Under the pieces are notes generated by a model. The model saw only the letters and a program-made list of their open reading frames with translations, searched no databases and was not told the DNA's origin. From NCBI GenBank assembly GCA_963696075.1, contig CAVOJD010000037.1:1-64000 (forward strand): a DNA stretch of 64,000 nt, read 5' to 3'. Both the position numbers and the translations under genes were made by a program. Shown piece after piece: positions 9,379 to 17,321 of the stretch. The DNA is from CAJQQK01 sp963696075 (GTDB taxonomy: Bacteria; Pseudomonadota; Alphaproteobacteria; Rhizobiales; Hyphomicrobiaceae). Within the stretch, counting starts at the first letter, position 1, and every line of letters starts with the position of its first letter.

Positions 9379-9726
9379 ATGGCCTACCAGTCATTCGAAG
9401 ACTTGGAGGTTTGGAAGCGAGGCTGCGATTTGGCGGTATACGTTTATCAATGCACCAAAGAATCGCGAGATTTTGGATTGCGTGATCAAATGCGTCGGTC
9501 TGCCGTCTCCATTCCATCGAACATCGCTGAAGGGTATGAGCGAACCGGAAAGGACTTTGCTCGGTTTTTAAGTATTGCAAGTGGCTCGGCCGCTGAGTTG
9601 AGAACACAGGCATATATCGCCGCCAGGATCGAAGTCGTCTCATCCGAACAAAGAAACCATATCGTCGACGAAACCAAACAGATCGGCCGAATGCTGTTTT
9701 CTCTTGCCAGATCGCGAAGCGCTTAG
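9379..9726 (+). CDS. Four-helix-bundle protein (S23 / 23S rRNA intervening-sequence protein family)
   Basis: 115 residues, the usual length. SFEDLEVWKRGCDLAVYVY at the start, the middle LRDQMRRSAVSIPSNIAEGY and a helical C-terminus are diagnostic of this family, which also includes Avd of diversity-generating retroelements. No enzymatic activity is known; basic four-helix bundles of this type bind nucleic acid or partner proteins. No reverse transcriptase or variable repeat is nearby. The coding sequence is clearly less GC-rich than its neighbours, and it sits exactly between two inverted heptad arrays in an intercistronic gap. That suggests a transferred or mobile unit rather than a resident gene. 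No strong ribosome site is visible; GATAGCTGG precedes the ATG. Confidence 0.93.
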   Translation: MAYQSFEDLEVWKRGCDLAVYVYQCTKESRDFGLRDQMRRSAVSIPSNIAEGYERTGKDFARFLSIASGSAAELRTQAYIAARIEVVSSEQRNHIVDETKQIGRMLFSLARSRSA

Positions 9727-9738
9727 TTGCCTTTGTCT

Positions 9739-9829
9739 GAACCCTGAACCCTGAACCCTGAACCCTGAAACCTTAAACCTTAAACCTTAAACCTTAAACC
9801 TCAAACCTTAACCCCAAAAGCTGAACCCT
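9739..9829 (-). repeat. Right heptad array (inverted, about thirteen units)
   Basis: Thirteen consecutive heptads in one register. On the plus strand: GAACCCT four times, GAAACCT, TAAACCT four times, CAAACCT, then three end units, TAACCCC and AAAAGCT (degenerate) and GAACCCT. On the minus strand these read AGGGTTC, AGGTTTA and so on, the same units as the left array in inverse orientation. The array stops four bases before the ATG of the CoA-transferase and leaves that gene with no recognisable Shine-Dalgarno sequence. Confidence 0.95.
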
Positions 9830-9833
9830 CCCC

Positions 9834-11027
9834 ATGACCCAACCCTTCTCCGGTATCCGTATTCTCGATTTCACCCAGGTGTTCGCCGGGCCGTTTGCGA
9901 CGTTCCAGCTCGGGCTGCTTGGCGCCGACATCATCAAGGTGGAGCGCAAGGGGGGCGAGAACATGCGCTTTTCGCCGGGCTCCAAGGAATGGGCGGACCG
10001 GGCCTATGCGCCGACCTGGGCAGCGGTGAACGGCAACAAGCGCAACATCGCGCTCGACCTCAAGGACGCGAAAGCGCAGGAGATCGTGAAGCGGCTCGCG
10101 GCGAAGGCCGACATCGTGGCGGAGAATTTCAGGCCCGGCGTAATGGACCGGCTCGGGCTTGGCTATGAGGCGTTATCCGAGATCAATCCGCGGCTGATCT
10201 ACTGCGGGGTCTCGGGCTTCGGCATGGAGGGCCCCTACAAGAACACGCCGTCGTATGACGGGCGCATCCAGGCGACGAGCGGCATCATGTCGATCACAGG
10301 CCATGAGGACAGCGTGCCGACGCGGGCGGGCTTTGCCGTCTGTGATGCGCTCTCAGGCATGACGGCTGCGTTCGCGATGGCCTCGGCGCTGCACCAGCGG
10401 ACGCTGACGGGGAAGGGGCAGCTCGTCGACGTCGCGATGCTGGATGCGACGCTGACCTTCCTCTCGCCGACGGTGTGTGAATACACGCTCGCAGGCCTCA
10501 AACAGGGCCGCTTCGGCAATCAGGCAGTAAGCCGTATTCCGACCGCCAACCTCTTCAAGTGCAAGGGCGGGCATATCCTGCTGGCGGTCAACAACGAGGG
10601 CCAGTTCCTCAATCTCCTGAAGTGCATCGGGCGCGAGGACATTCTCGAAGACGAGCGCTTCAAGGACTGGCCGAGCCGAATCGAGAATGAACCGGCGATG
10701 CGCGCGGTCATCGAGGATGCGTTTGCCGAGGCGGATGCGGAGACGTGGGAAGAACGGCTTTCGGAAGCGGGCGCGCCAGCATCAAGGATCAATACGCTCG
10801 CCGATGCGGTCTCACACCCTCAACTCGAGCATCGCGACGTGATCCAGACGGTCGACGGGCCTTACGGCGAGATGACGCTGATCGGGTCCGGCTTCAAGCT
10901 GGCGCATGGCGGCGGCGAAATCACGCGGGCGCCGGCGCTGCTGGGCGAGCATGCAGACGAGATCTTGGCCGAGGCAGGGTATGACGAGGCGGAGATCGGG
11001 GAGATGAGGGAGGCGGGGGTGGTTTGA
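9834..11027 (+). CDS. CaiB/BaiF family III CoA-transferase
   Basis: 397 residues, normal for family III CoA-transferases, which move CoA between carboxylic acids through an aspartyl-CoA thioester. The N-terminal PFSGIRILDFTQVFAGPFAT, then LGADIIKVER and AVNGNKRNIALDLK are family hallmarks. The active-site aspartate should be the one in SYDGRIQATSG. The C-terminal GEHADEILAEAGYDEAEI is also typical. The substrate is unknown (candidates are formyl-, succinyl- or crotonobetainyl-CoA type acids). The start codon follows directly on the heptad array, so translation may depend on the upstream gene or be weak. Confidence 0.93.
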   Translation: MTQPFSGIRILDFTQVFAGPFATFQLGLLGADIIKVERKGGENMRFSPGSKEWADRAYAPTWAAVNGNKRNIALDLKDAKAQEIVKRLAAKADIVAENFRPGVMDRLGLGYEALSEINPRLIYCGVSGFGMEGPYKNTPSYDGRIQATSGIMSITGHEDSVPTRAGFAVCDALSGMTAAFAMASALHQRTLTGKGQLVDVAMLDATLTFLSPTVCEYTLAGLKQGRFGNQAVSRIPTANLFKCKGGHILLAVNNEGQFLNLLKCIGREDILEDERFKDWPSRIENEPAMRAVIEDAFAEADAETWEERLSEAGAPASRINTLADAVSHPQLEHRDVIQTVDGPYGEMTLIGSGFKLAHGGGEITRAPALLGEHADEILAEAGYDEAEIGEMREAGVV

Positions 11028-11047
11028 GGGTTCAGATTCGAGTTTAG
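11027..11047 (+). repeat. Degenerate heptads after the CoA-transferase gene
   Basis: AGGGTTC followed by AGATTCG and AGTTTAG starts on the last base of the stop codon. The first unit is identical to units in the array at 9322-9367; the others are decayed. It is short enough that chance cannot be excluded. Confidence 0.4.
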
Positions 11048-11059
11048 GGCGTCGGGTTT

Positions 11060-11161
11060 TTAGGTCAGCAGCCGGTTGACTTCGTGGTCGGGGAAGTGGC
11101 CTTCGATGGCCTAGCCGCTGACGCGGGCGGTGTGGCTTGAGGCAAGTCCGGGAGTGAGCAT
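11060..11161 (-). pseudogene. Remnant of a DUF411 metal-binding protein (C-terminal part)
   Basis: In one minus-strand frame the sequence reads PGLASSHTARVSG, stop, AIEGHFPDHEVNRLLT, stop. This resembles the DUF411 C-terminus, where a Cys-His pair precedes a GGYVIEGHVPA-like segment and a short helix. The conserved Cys is Ser here and the conserved Tyr codon is TAG (11111-11113). The N-terminal half is not recognisable in any frame, so it is a dead fragment. The rest of 11162-11368 holds nothing I can name. Confidence 0.5.
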
Positions 11162-11368
11162 CTCGGGCTGAGAGACACCACCACGTTTTTTGCCCTCTGA
11201 TAGGGAACTCAACTCACCCAAACCAGTTGCCGAACACCGACTGTTGATCTCTGGCTCGAATGCGGCCGCATGACGACAGCCGAATGCGCGCACCGGCGCT
11301 GGTAGCGATTTGAGAGCAACCGCAAATCAGGGCCGAGACGCAGAGCGCAAGACACTCTAGGCCATCCA

Positions 11369-12247
11369 TCAAGGGCTCGAGCGCCGTTTGCGCAAGTAGA
11401 CGAGCCAGTAGACGGCTCCGACCATAAGGCTTCCGCCGATCAGATTGCCGACGGTCGCAACGATGACGTTATGGGTTGCTGCACCAAGCGTTATCGCTGC
11501 ATAGGCATCAGGCGTTTGGCCAATGGCAGACCAGAAATCGACCGAGGCACCTGCCTTGATCGCGAGGGCATACGGCAGGAAGTAGAGGTTCGCGATTGAA
11601 TGCTCAAAGCCTGCAGCAACGAACGCCGTAACCGGCGGAACGATTACCATGACCTTATCGGTTGTGCTGCGCGCGCCAAAAGACATCCAAACGGCTAGGC
11701 AGACGAGGACGTTGCAGAGCAGCGCAAGAAAGAAAAGCTCGATGGTTGGCAAAGCGGCTTTGGTACTGGCAATCGTTAGCGCCGTTTGACCGACCCCGCC
11801 TCCTGCAAAAGTGTGCTGACCAGACAGGAAGACGAAAAGCGCGGTGCCCATTGCCCCGATCATGTTGCCGACGTATACGAGGGCCCAGGCACGCAGCAGC
11901 GAGCGCAGTGTAATACGCCGGCTCGCGCACGCAACGATCATCAGCGAATCCCCGGTAAACAACTCGGCACCGCCGACAATCACGAGAATAAGGCCAAGTG
12001 AAAAGACCAGCCCGCCTAGGAGTTTTGCCATTCCCCATGGCAGATCACCTGCACCTGTGACGACAACGGTCATGAACATCGCCCCGAGTGCGATAAACGC
12101 ACCCGCCAAAATGCCCAGGACCAAAAGGGCAATCGCATCGCGCCCGGCTTTGGTGGTCCCAGCCGCCTCGCATGCCAAAGCCATGTCTTGAGGCATCAGG
12201 CTATCGACGGTGTTGCGCGAAGTTTGTTCGGTCGTTGGCTCGTTCAT
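11369..12247 (-). CDS. Formate/nitrite transporter family channel (FocA/NirC-like)
   Basis: 292 residues with six membrane helices, the FNT length. ELFTGDSLM, NMIGAMGTALFVFLSGQ and, near the end, GFEHSIANLYFLP are family hallmarks; the last contains the conserved pore histidine. Members are pentameric channels for formate, nitrite, hydrosulfide or acetate. Which ion is used cannot be inferred. The start ATG at 12247 has AAGG four bases before. No co-transcribed gene is evident, so it appears to be a single-gene unit. Confidence 0.93.
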   Translation of the reverse strand: MNEPTTEQTSRNTVDSLMPQDMALACEAAGTTKAGRDAIALLVLGILAGAFIALGAMFMTVVVTGAGDLPWGMAKLLGGLVFSLGLILVIVGGAELFTGDSLMIVACASRRITLRSLLRAWALVYVGNMIGAMGTALFVFLSGQHTFAGGGVGQTALTIASTKAALPTIELFFLALLCNVLVCLAVWMSFGARSTTDKVMVIVPPVTAFVAAGFEHSIANLYFLPYALAIKAGASVDFWSAIGQTPDAYAAITLGAATHNVIVATVGNLIGGSLMVGAVYWLVYLRKRRSSP

Positions 12248-12631
12248 CTGCCTTACAGCTCGTCACTAGCCCCCTGCGTATGCGCCCTGATTTGCGGTGT
12301 CTCTCATAAGCGTTTCCGGCACTGGCGCACATACGCCAGGGGCATAATGCGGGTGGACGTAATGGTGCGGCCTCTGCCACATGTAGATGACGATCTGGGC
12401 CTGATCCGTGGTCGAGAATCAATCTGCATGAAGCACCTCATGATGCAGTATGCCACTGAAACGCCCGTTATAGCGATTCACCTAGCACGCTCCGGATAGA
12501 TCCGGGCCGGTTCGATGCCGGCACGCCTCGACCAGACCACATCGGCCCGGCCTCCGGCAGTCGACGCCTTTCAGGCCTCGTGCAAGGGTCCAGATTGCGT
12601 CAGCCACAGACCACCCAGCACTCATCCAGCC
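12248..12631. other. Intergenic region without a recognised gene
   Basis: 384 bases between the FNT gene and the MFS gene, both on the minus strand. It contains a short inverted repeat TGGCGCACATACGCCA near 12325 and several short open frames without family resemblance. The FNT promoter should lie in its left part. Confidence 0.5.
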
Positions 12632-14041
12632 TCATTGGCCTCTCGCACGGAGCCAGAGACTTGTCCGAAACAGTGAAATGATAACGAAGCCTGCCAATCC
12701 GGCCGCTGCGAGATGAAAGACGGTCTGGAACGCGACGACAAATCCCGTCCCGCTGCCTGCCGGCACTGCCCGGCCTTCAAGATGCGCAAATATCGTCGTC
12801 AAGATGCTCGCCGCAATAACGACGCCGATTGTGCGCATGACCAAAACCATCGAACCGGCAACGCCGCGCTTTGACTTCGCCAGGGACGACGCAACCAGCT
12901 CAAGGCTGGCAACCTGAAACAAGCCAAGCCCGAAGCCGTGCACCAAGAGCGCGACGCACAGCACTGTCCGCCCTGTCGTTTCAGTCCAGGTGCCAATCCA
13001 GCCGAGACCGAGGGCGACTGCGATCGCCCCCGCCAGGGCGAGGCGGCTGGCCCCCATCTGCGCCACCGCCCGCCCCCCGAGATTGGCTGCAATCATCATG
13101 GCAAGAGGTCCCACAGCCATGATGAGGCCGCTCTCAGACAACGACTTGCCGCTGACCTGGACGAGGAAATAGGGCACGAACAACATGGTCGCAAAGCCCG
13201 CCAGATTGACCACGACCGTCGCCACGTTGATCCAGGTGAAGGCGAAACTGGAAAACAGGCGGGGTTCCAGTATCGGGTTGGCGGAGCCTCTCGAGATGGT
13301 GATGAAGGTTCCCGCAACCCCAAGCGTGATTGCGCAAAGCGCAACAACGCGCACCGGATGAGTGGCTGCCTGATCCAACTGCGTGACGGTCAGCAGCAGA
13401 AGGGCCGTCGTGATAGCAAGCCAAAAGGACTCCTTGAAGTCCAACAGCCCCGGATCGCGCACCGACGGCGGCATCCGCAGCACCAGCACCAAGAGCAGCG
13501 CCACCAGTGCAAGCGGCAAGCGGAACCAGAACACCGCCGGCCAACCCCACAGATCGACCAGCCATCCCCCAAGCGATGGCCCGACCGCGCCACCAAGACC
13601 GAACATCATGGCATAGAGCCCAAGAATGCGGGGCCGGTGTTGCTCGCTGAAGAGGCCCGTCGTCAGCGCCGGACCACAGCTCAACACCATCGCCGTTCCG
13701 ACACCTTGCAGCATCCGGGCCGCCAAGAGCCAGTTGTAATCGCTCGCCGCGCTGCATATCGCAAAGCCAACGACGCAAACAACCAGACCCAGCCCAAAGA
13801 CACGATCGTGTCCGAACAGATCACCGATGCGCCCAAAGATCAGCATCAGACTGGCGTACGTTGCAACGTACGCAATCACGACCCAGCGGATCGCCTCCAG
13901 TTTGATGTCGAAGCTTGCGGTTATGTCCGGGAAGGCGATGTTCACCGCGGAATCAAGCGGACCAAGCAACGTCCCGATCAGAACGGCGACCAGTAATGTA
14001 CCGCGGCGGAATTCAGACAGTTGCTGCGCCTTCGAGCCAGA
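12632..14041 (-). CDS. MFS transporter, DHA2-like (EmrB/QacA type), start codon unclear
   Basis: About 445-470 residues with many membrane helices. The segment LLGPLDSAVNIAFPDI resembles the DHA2 motif in helix 1, and LIFGRIGDLFGHDR is the loop 2-3 signature. AARMLQGVGTAMV and GWPAVFWFRLPLALVA are also typical of proton-driven drug or metabolite exporters. The only listed-type start is a TTG at 13969, in the middle of helix 1. The frame stays open upstream to a TGA at 14042-14044 and encodes SKAQQLSEFRRGTLLVAVLIG, a natural N-terminus, yet no ATG or GTG is present. Either a CTG is used or the start codon was lost. Confidence 0.8.
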   Translation of the reverse strand, partial: SGSKAQQLSEFRRGTLLVAVLIGTLLGPLDSAVNIAFPDITASFDIKLEAIRWVVIAYVATYASLMLIFGRIGDLFGHDRVFGLGLVVCVVGFAICSAASDYNWLLAARMLQGVGTAMVLSCGPALTTGLFSEQHRPRILGLYAMMFGLGGAVGPSLGGWLVDLWGWPAVFWFRLPLALVALLLVLVLRMPPSVRDPGLLDFKESFWLAITTALLLLTVTQLDQAATHPVRVVALCAITLGVAGTFITISRGSANPILEPRLFSSFAFTWINVATVVVNLAGFATMLFVPYFLVQVSGKSLSESGLIMAVGPLAMMIAANLGGRAVAQMGASRLALAGAIAVALGLGWIGTWTETTGRTVLCVALLVHGFGLGLFQVASLELVASSLAKSKRGVAGSMVLVMRTIGVVIAASILTTIFAHLEGRAVPAGSGTGFVVAFQTVFHLAAAGLAGFVIISLFRTSLWLRARGQ

Positions 14042-14396
14042 TCAAATCATAATGGCTCAACCATACCTGAGAATTCGCGCCGGCCAAGCGACGGTGCAGG
14101 CGGCACCGCTTGAAGTAGACGCATCGCATGGCCCGAGATCATCGAACACCGTATCGGCGCCAGACGTATGAGTGCTCTTGGATGCCGGAACCGATTACGC
14201 GTTTTAACAGCTTGCGCGCACTATTCGACCCCACGCGGCCGCCGTGGAAACAGGCGTCAAAACCCGGTCAGCCTCGGCCATCGACCAAGGCACCATTTGA
14301 CGAATTGAGACGGATAACAGGGAATCCAGAACGAGGGTCTGCGCGTGCCGCGCCGGAACCTCAGGATTTACCCAACGTTAAGCGCGTTGCCAGGCT
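14042..14396. other. Intergenic region without a recognised gene
   Basis: About 355 bases between the MFS gene and a small membrane-protein gene. A 101-codon plus-strand frame crosses it (14128-14433), but its composition is arbitrary and it has no family resemblance or ribosome site. Confidence 0.5.
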
Positions 14397-14624
14397 CTAT
14401 CGCAGCAACACCGGCCGCAACCTCTTGAGATAGAGTTGGCGCACCCGCGGATGCCGGCGCGCCGTCGACAGGATCATGCCCTTGCCATAGCGCGAATTGC
14501 GCCCGATCAGCACCAGCCCCAGGATCGCCATGGGCAGGCCCACGGGGATGAACGGCGTCAGTACCCCGATCGGAAACGAGAGTATAAGAAGAACGATACC
14601 AATGATGCTCAGAACCGCCTTCAT
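14397..14624 (-). CDS. Small two-helix membrane protein
   Basis: 75 residues: MKAVLSIIGIVLLILSFPIG opens the first hydrophobic helix, then a second helix LPMAILGLVLIG, then a strongly basic tail rich in Arg. The Pro-Gly-rich link between the helices and basic C-terminus resemble small inner-membrane proteins of unknown function found in Hyphomicrobiales. A weak GGGAT precedes the ATG. Function not known. Confidence 0.7.
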   Translation of the reverse strand: MKAVLSIIGIVLLILSFPIGVLTPFIPVGLPMAILGLVLIGRNSRYGKGMILSTARRHPRVRQLYLKRLRPVLLR

Positions 14625-14811
14625 GTCTGATCCCTATTCAGCCAGCCGCTTGCGAACTCTTAGCTCATGTGGGGCGGGACGAAGCGTTTGCAACATCTCG
14701 ACCCATCAAAAATCCGGCACCTGTGATCCAGCCGCCACGAGCAACTCATTCCCATGTTCCGTGGCTTAACAAGCAAGCGCCAAGCCACGGAAATTGTTAC
14801 TCAATTAGACA

Positions 14812-17118
14812 TCAGCCGAACAAGTAGACCGGCGACGTCCACGCCTGATAGCCATCTTCGGTCGTCACCGCGATCCAGAGGGGATTATCGCCCTCACCCT
14901 TTAACGCAATCTTGCGCTCAATTTTGACCGAGCGCCCAAGCCGATCCTCCGGCAGACGCAGAACCTTGAGCTTGCGATCCAGCCCGCCGGCGTCGAGAAC
15001 GGTATCCGAAAGGCCGATGTCTGCGAGGTCGAGATCCAGGTCGCCATGATTGGTTGTAATCTGCAGCCGGCCGCTTTGTGCCTGCGAAAGCCAGATGTCG
15101 AATCCCATGAAGTTCCCAGTCGTAATCGTATCGAACACGATTGTGTCCGAACCGCGTTGCTCGAACAGCCGTTCCGGGTTCCACAGGTTTATCGTCTCAA
15201 ATCGCTCGATCTGGGCCCCCGACACCCGCGCCCGTCCACGCCATATCGTGTTACGTCCGCGCCCGCGATATTCGGCCCCACTCCACAAGACACGCACCCG
15301 CCGCCCAAGATCAGCGGCCTCATAGGGCCGCACCGTCTCCAGCACTTCTTTGCCGTTACGGATCTCGATCCGCTCAATCCCGGCATGGGCAGCAACCTCG
15401 AACGACAACTGCGCTTCCCCGTCACCGGTCTGCACGATGTCCCCCATCATCGCCCTCGTCACCTGTTGCGTCGGCGTGTCGGGTGCCGCCTGCGGGTTGC
15501 GCTCATAGAGCGTGCCGCCACCGGCCAGATCGACCCCGAGATCGATGAACATCCGGCACCCGGTCGTCCCGTAGTGATGCCGCCGCCGCATTGCATCGAA
15601 GATCGCGTCCCGGTCGAGCCGGTCGGTCAGGAAGCACGTCAACCCGCCATACGACCCGAACGTCGAGGAACCGGGATAGCTCGCCCCAGGCCGTCCCTTG
15701 TGGCCGTCACTGTTGCACACCACCCCGACCCGGCGCCCAAGATCGAACCCGTCCGTCAGGATCCACTCGAACGAGCCCCATGCCGAATGCATTTCGACCG
15801 CGGTCTCCAGCATGGCATCGTGGTCGTAGAAGATGTTGGCATACCGCCCGCCGACGTGGGCATACATCACCGCATCCTTGTCCCGCAGCGCGGCATAGAG
15901 ATCTGTCAGCGTGTGGCAGTCCGTGTCGAGATCGGAGCGATCCTCCAGCAGCGCATGGCTGCAGCGGTGGATCTGTTCACCTTCGTTGCGAAAGAAAACG
16001 TTGTGATCGCCGCCAACCGCCGTGTTGCCCGACCACTCATACCCCGGGAACACGACGAACCGGCCGGGCTCGTCCAACGCCGCGGTCAATTCGTTCAGCT
16101 TCGCCCAGAACGCCTTGTTGATCTGGAAGTCATTGCCCTGGTGACTGGTCACGTCCAGGAAGGACTTGTTGCGCGCAAAATCGAAATAGCTCTCGATGCT
16201 CCCGATCCCGACCGTCTCCCCCGATTGCCCGTGGAGATCCCCCCAGTATCCGGCGTGCGCACCTTTGCGCACCATCATTGGCCCGGCTTCGCACACTTCC
16301 CGCTCATCGACGAAGACGCGAATGCGCAATTCCCCCTCGCCATCGACGGACAGCCCCTCGAACGTCATCGCCCGGTCATCCGGCGCAAAGTCGAACTTTT
16401 CCTTCAGCCCGTTCACCGGCATCGTCGGCTCAAGACGCACCACCCCACCGGCCTGCTCCGTCGGATTGCCCCAAACGTCTTCCGCCTTCAGCCCGAGCTG
16501 AAACGTCTCCCCCGGCCGCCGCAGCGACGGCAGCACGCCACGCCAGCGATCCGCCGGCCCCGGTACGATCGGCACCGAAAGTTGAACCGGCAACGGCAGG
16601 AAGTTTCCGGTCGCCTGCACGTCGGTCGACACACGGAACTCGTAGCCCGCCTCAACGAACGTCTGCATCACCATGCCCGGCGAGCCTTGCGAGGTATCGC
16701 CGAAAATCATCTCGATCTTTTCACCTTCCTTGAGGTACCCGCCACTCTGGAACGCCGTCACGAGCAGCTTCCACGGCCGGAACCCATCCTCGCGCACCGC
16801 AACCCGTATCCGGCCTTCCCCGTTGCTCGACGCCGTCACGTAGTTCGGCGCCGCTGGATTGGTGGTCTGCGCCTTGCCCGCGTCGCCGATGAACCGGAAC
16901 GCCACCTGGAGGCCACCGGTATCGTCGATACCGAGCTTTCCAACCGTGTAGGTCAGCTTGAACGTTTGAAAGCCGCGCGTTTCGACAGGCCCCATCGGCG
17001 TCAACTCCGCCGTGCCATAGAGCGCCGGATCATCGCCGGAACGCACCGATGGCTTGTTGTCACCAACCAACTCACGAGCCACCGGCCCACGCTGCAAAAA
17101 TGGTGTCATTCCTCTCAC
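14812..17118 (-). CDS. DUF3604 (PHP-like metal-dependent hydrolase) protein
   Basis: 768 residues. The N-terminal third is beta-rich; the C-terminal two thirds carry the DUF3604/PHP metal-site motifs YWGDLHGQS, LDVTSHQGNDF, VFPGYEWSG, an AHVGG loop and VVCNSDGHKGRPG. Such proteins are predicted phosphoesterases or hydrolases of unknown substrate. The start is GTG (17118) or the ATG at 17109; both have a poorly spaced purine run. It is divergent from the tctCBA genes across a 203-base gap holding a perfect palindrome, so a shared regulator is likely and it may act on a compound handled by the TTT transporter. Confidence 0.88.
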   Translation of the reverse strand: MRGMTPFLQRGPVARELVGDNKPSVRSGDDPALYGTAELTPMGPVETRGFQTFKLTYTVGKLGIDDTGGLQVAFRFIGDAGKAQTTNPAAPNYVTASSNGEGRIRVAVREDGFRPWKLLVTAFQSGGYLKEGEKIEMIFGDTSQGSPGMVMQTFVEAGYEFRVSTDVQATGNFLPLPVQLSVPIVPGPADRWRGVLPSLRRPGETFQLGLKAEDVWGNPTEQAGGVVRLEPTMPVNGLKEKFDFAPDDRAMTFEGLSVDGEGELRIRVFVDEREVCEAGPMMVRKGAHAGYWGDLHGQSGETVGIGSIESYFDFARNKSFLDVTSHQGNDFQINKAFWAKLNELTAALDEPGRFVVFPGYEWSGNTAVGGDHNVFFRNEGEQIHRCSHALLEDRSDLDTDCHTLTDLYAALRDKDAVMYAHVGGRYANIFYDHDAMLETAVEMHSAWGSFEWILTDGFDLGRRVGVVCNSDGHKGRPGASYPGSSTFGSYGGLTCFLTDRLDRDAIFDAMRRRHHYGTTGCRMFIDLGVDLAGGGTLYERNPQAAPDTPTQQVTRAMMGDIVQTGDGEAQLSFEVAAHAGIERIEIRNGKEVLETVRPYEAADLGRRVRVLWSGAEYRGRGRNTIWRGRARVSGAQIERFETINLWNPERLFEQRGSDTIVFDTITTGNFMGFDIWLSQAQSGRLQITTNHGDLDLDLADIGLSDTVLDAGGLDRKLKVLRLPEDRLGRSVKIERKIALKGEGDNPLWIAVTTEDGYQAWTSPVYLFG

Positions 17119-17170
17119 GCCTCTCTATTGGGCAACCTGCCCGTTCATCAGCTATCGACAAAGGATATGG

Positions 17171-17184
17171 AAACTATATAGTTT
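17171..17184. promoter_or_regulatory. 14-bp perfect palindrome, candidate operator
   Basis: AAACTATATAGTTT is perfectly self-complementary and AT-rich inside GC-rich DNA. It lies in the gap between the divergent DUF3604 and tctC genes. GntR/UTRA regulators bind short palindromes of this size, and one is encoded at 20506 downstream of tctA. That link is inference. Confidence 0.45.
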
Positions 17185-17207
17185 TGCAAGTTGCTGGCTG
17201 CGGCTCC

Positions 17208-17315
17208 CCGCCTCTTTTCTGGGAGCCTGCCTCTTGCCGGGAACCCGCCTCTTTCCGGGCGTCCGCCTTCTGCTGGGAGCCCACCTCTTTCTGGGAGCCC
17301 ACCTCTTTCTGGGAG
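17208..17315 (+). repeat. Six 18-bp tandem repeats forming the tctC leader
   Basis: Six consecutive 18-base units; the last two (17280-17297 and 17298-17315) are identical, CCCACCTCTTTCTGGGAG, and the first four are diverged. Each ends in a purine-rich stretch, mostly GGGAG. The GGGAG of the last unit is the Shine-Dalgarno site of tctC, ending six bases before its ATG. Because 18 is divisible by three, the array reads as a hexapeptide repeat in every frame, but I see no reason to call it coding. Confidence 0.9.
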
Positions 17316-17321
17316 AAAGTC

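Noticed and set aside
9379..9726. Diversity-generating retroelement accessory gene (avd)
   Set aside because: No reverse transcriptase, template repeat or variable repeat is present nearby; only the fold family is shared.
9322..9829. CRISPR array
   Set aside because: Units are 7 bases, contiguous, without spacers, and in opposite orientation on the two sides.
9322..9829. Telomere-like repeats marking a replicon end
   Set aside because: Units resemble TTTAGGG-type repeats only loosely, and normal gene order continues on both sides.
10900..12700. dif site at the skew change
   Set aside because: I looked for an 11-6-11 XerCD-type site with TTATG/CATAA halves and found no convincing match.
14128..14433. 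101-codon plus-strand gene
   Set aside because: No ribosome site, no family resemblance, and it overlaps the end of the small membrane-protein gene.
15046..17181. 711-codon open frame antisense to the DUF3604 gene
   Set aside because: GC-rich coding DNA leaves long open antisense frames. The product is Arg/Pro/His-rich with no family resemblance, while the opposite strand has clear PHP motifs.
17049..17321. N-terminal extension of tctC containing a WEPTSF-type hexapeptide repeat
   Set aside because: It is the read-through of the 18-bp leader repeats. The signal peptide and ribosome site place the start at 17322.
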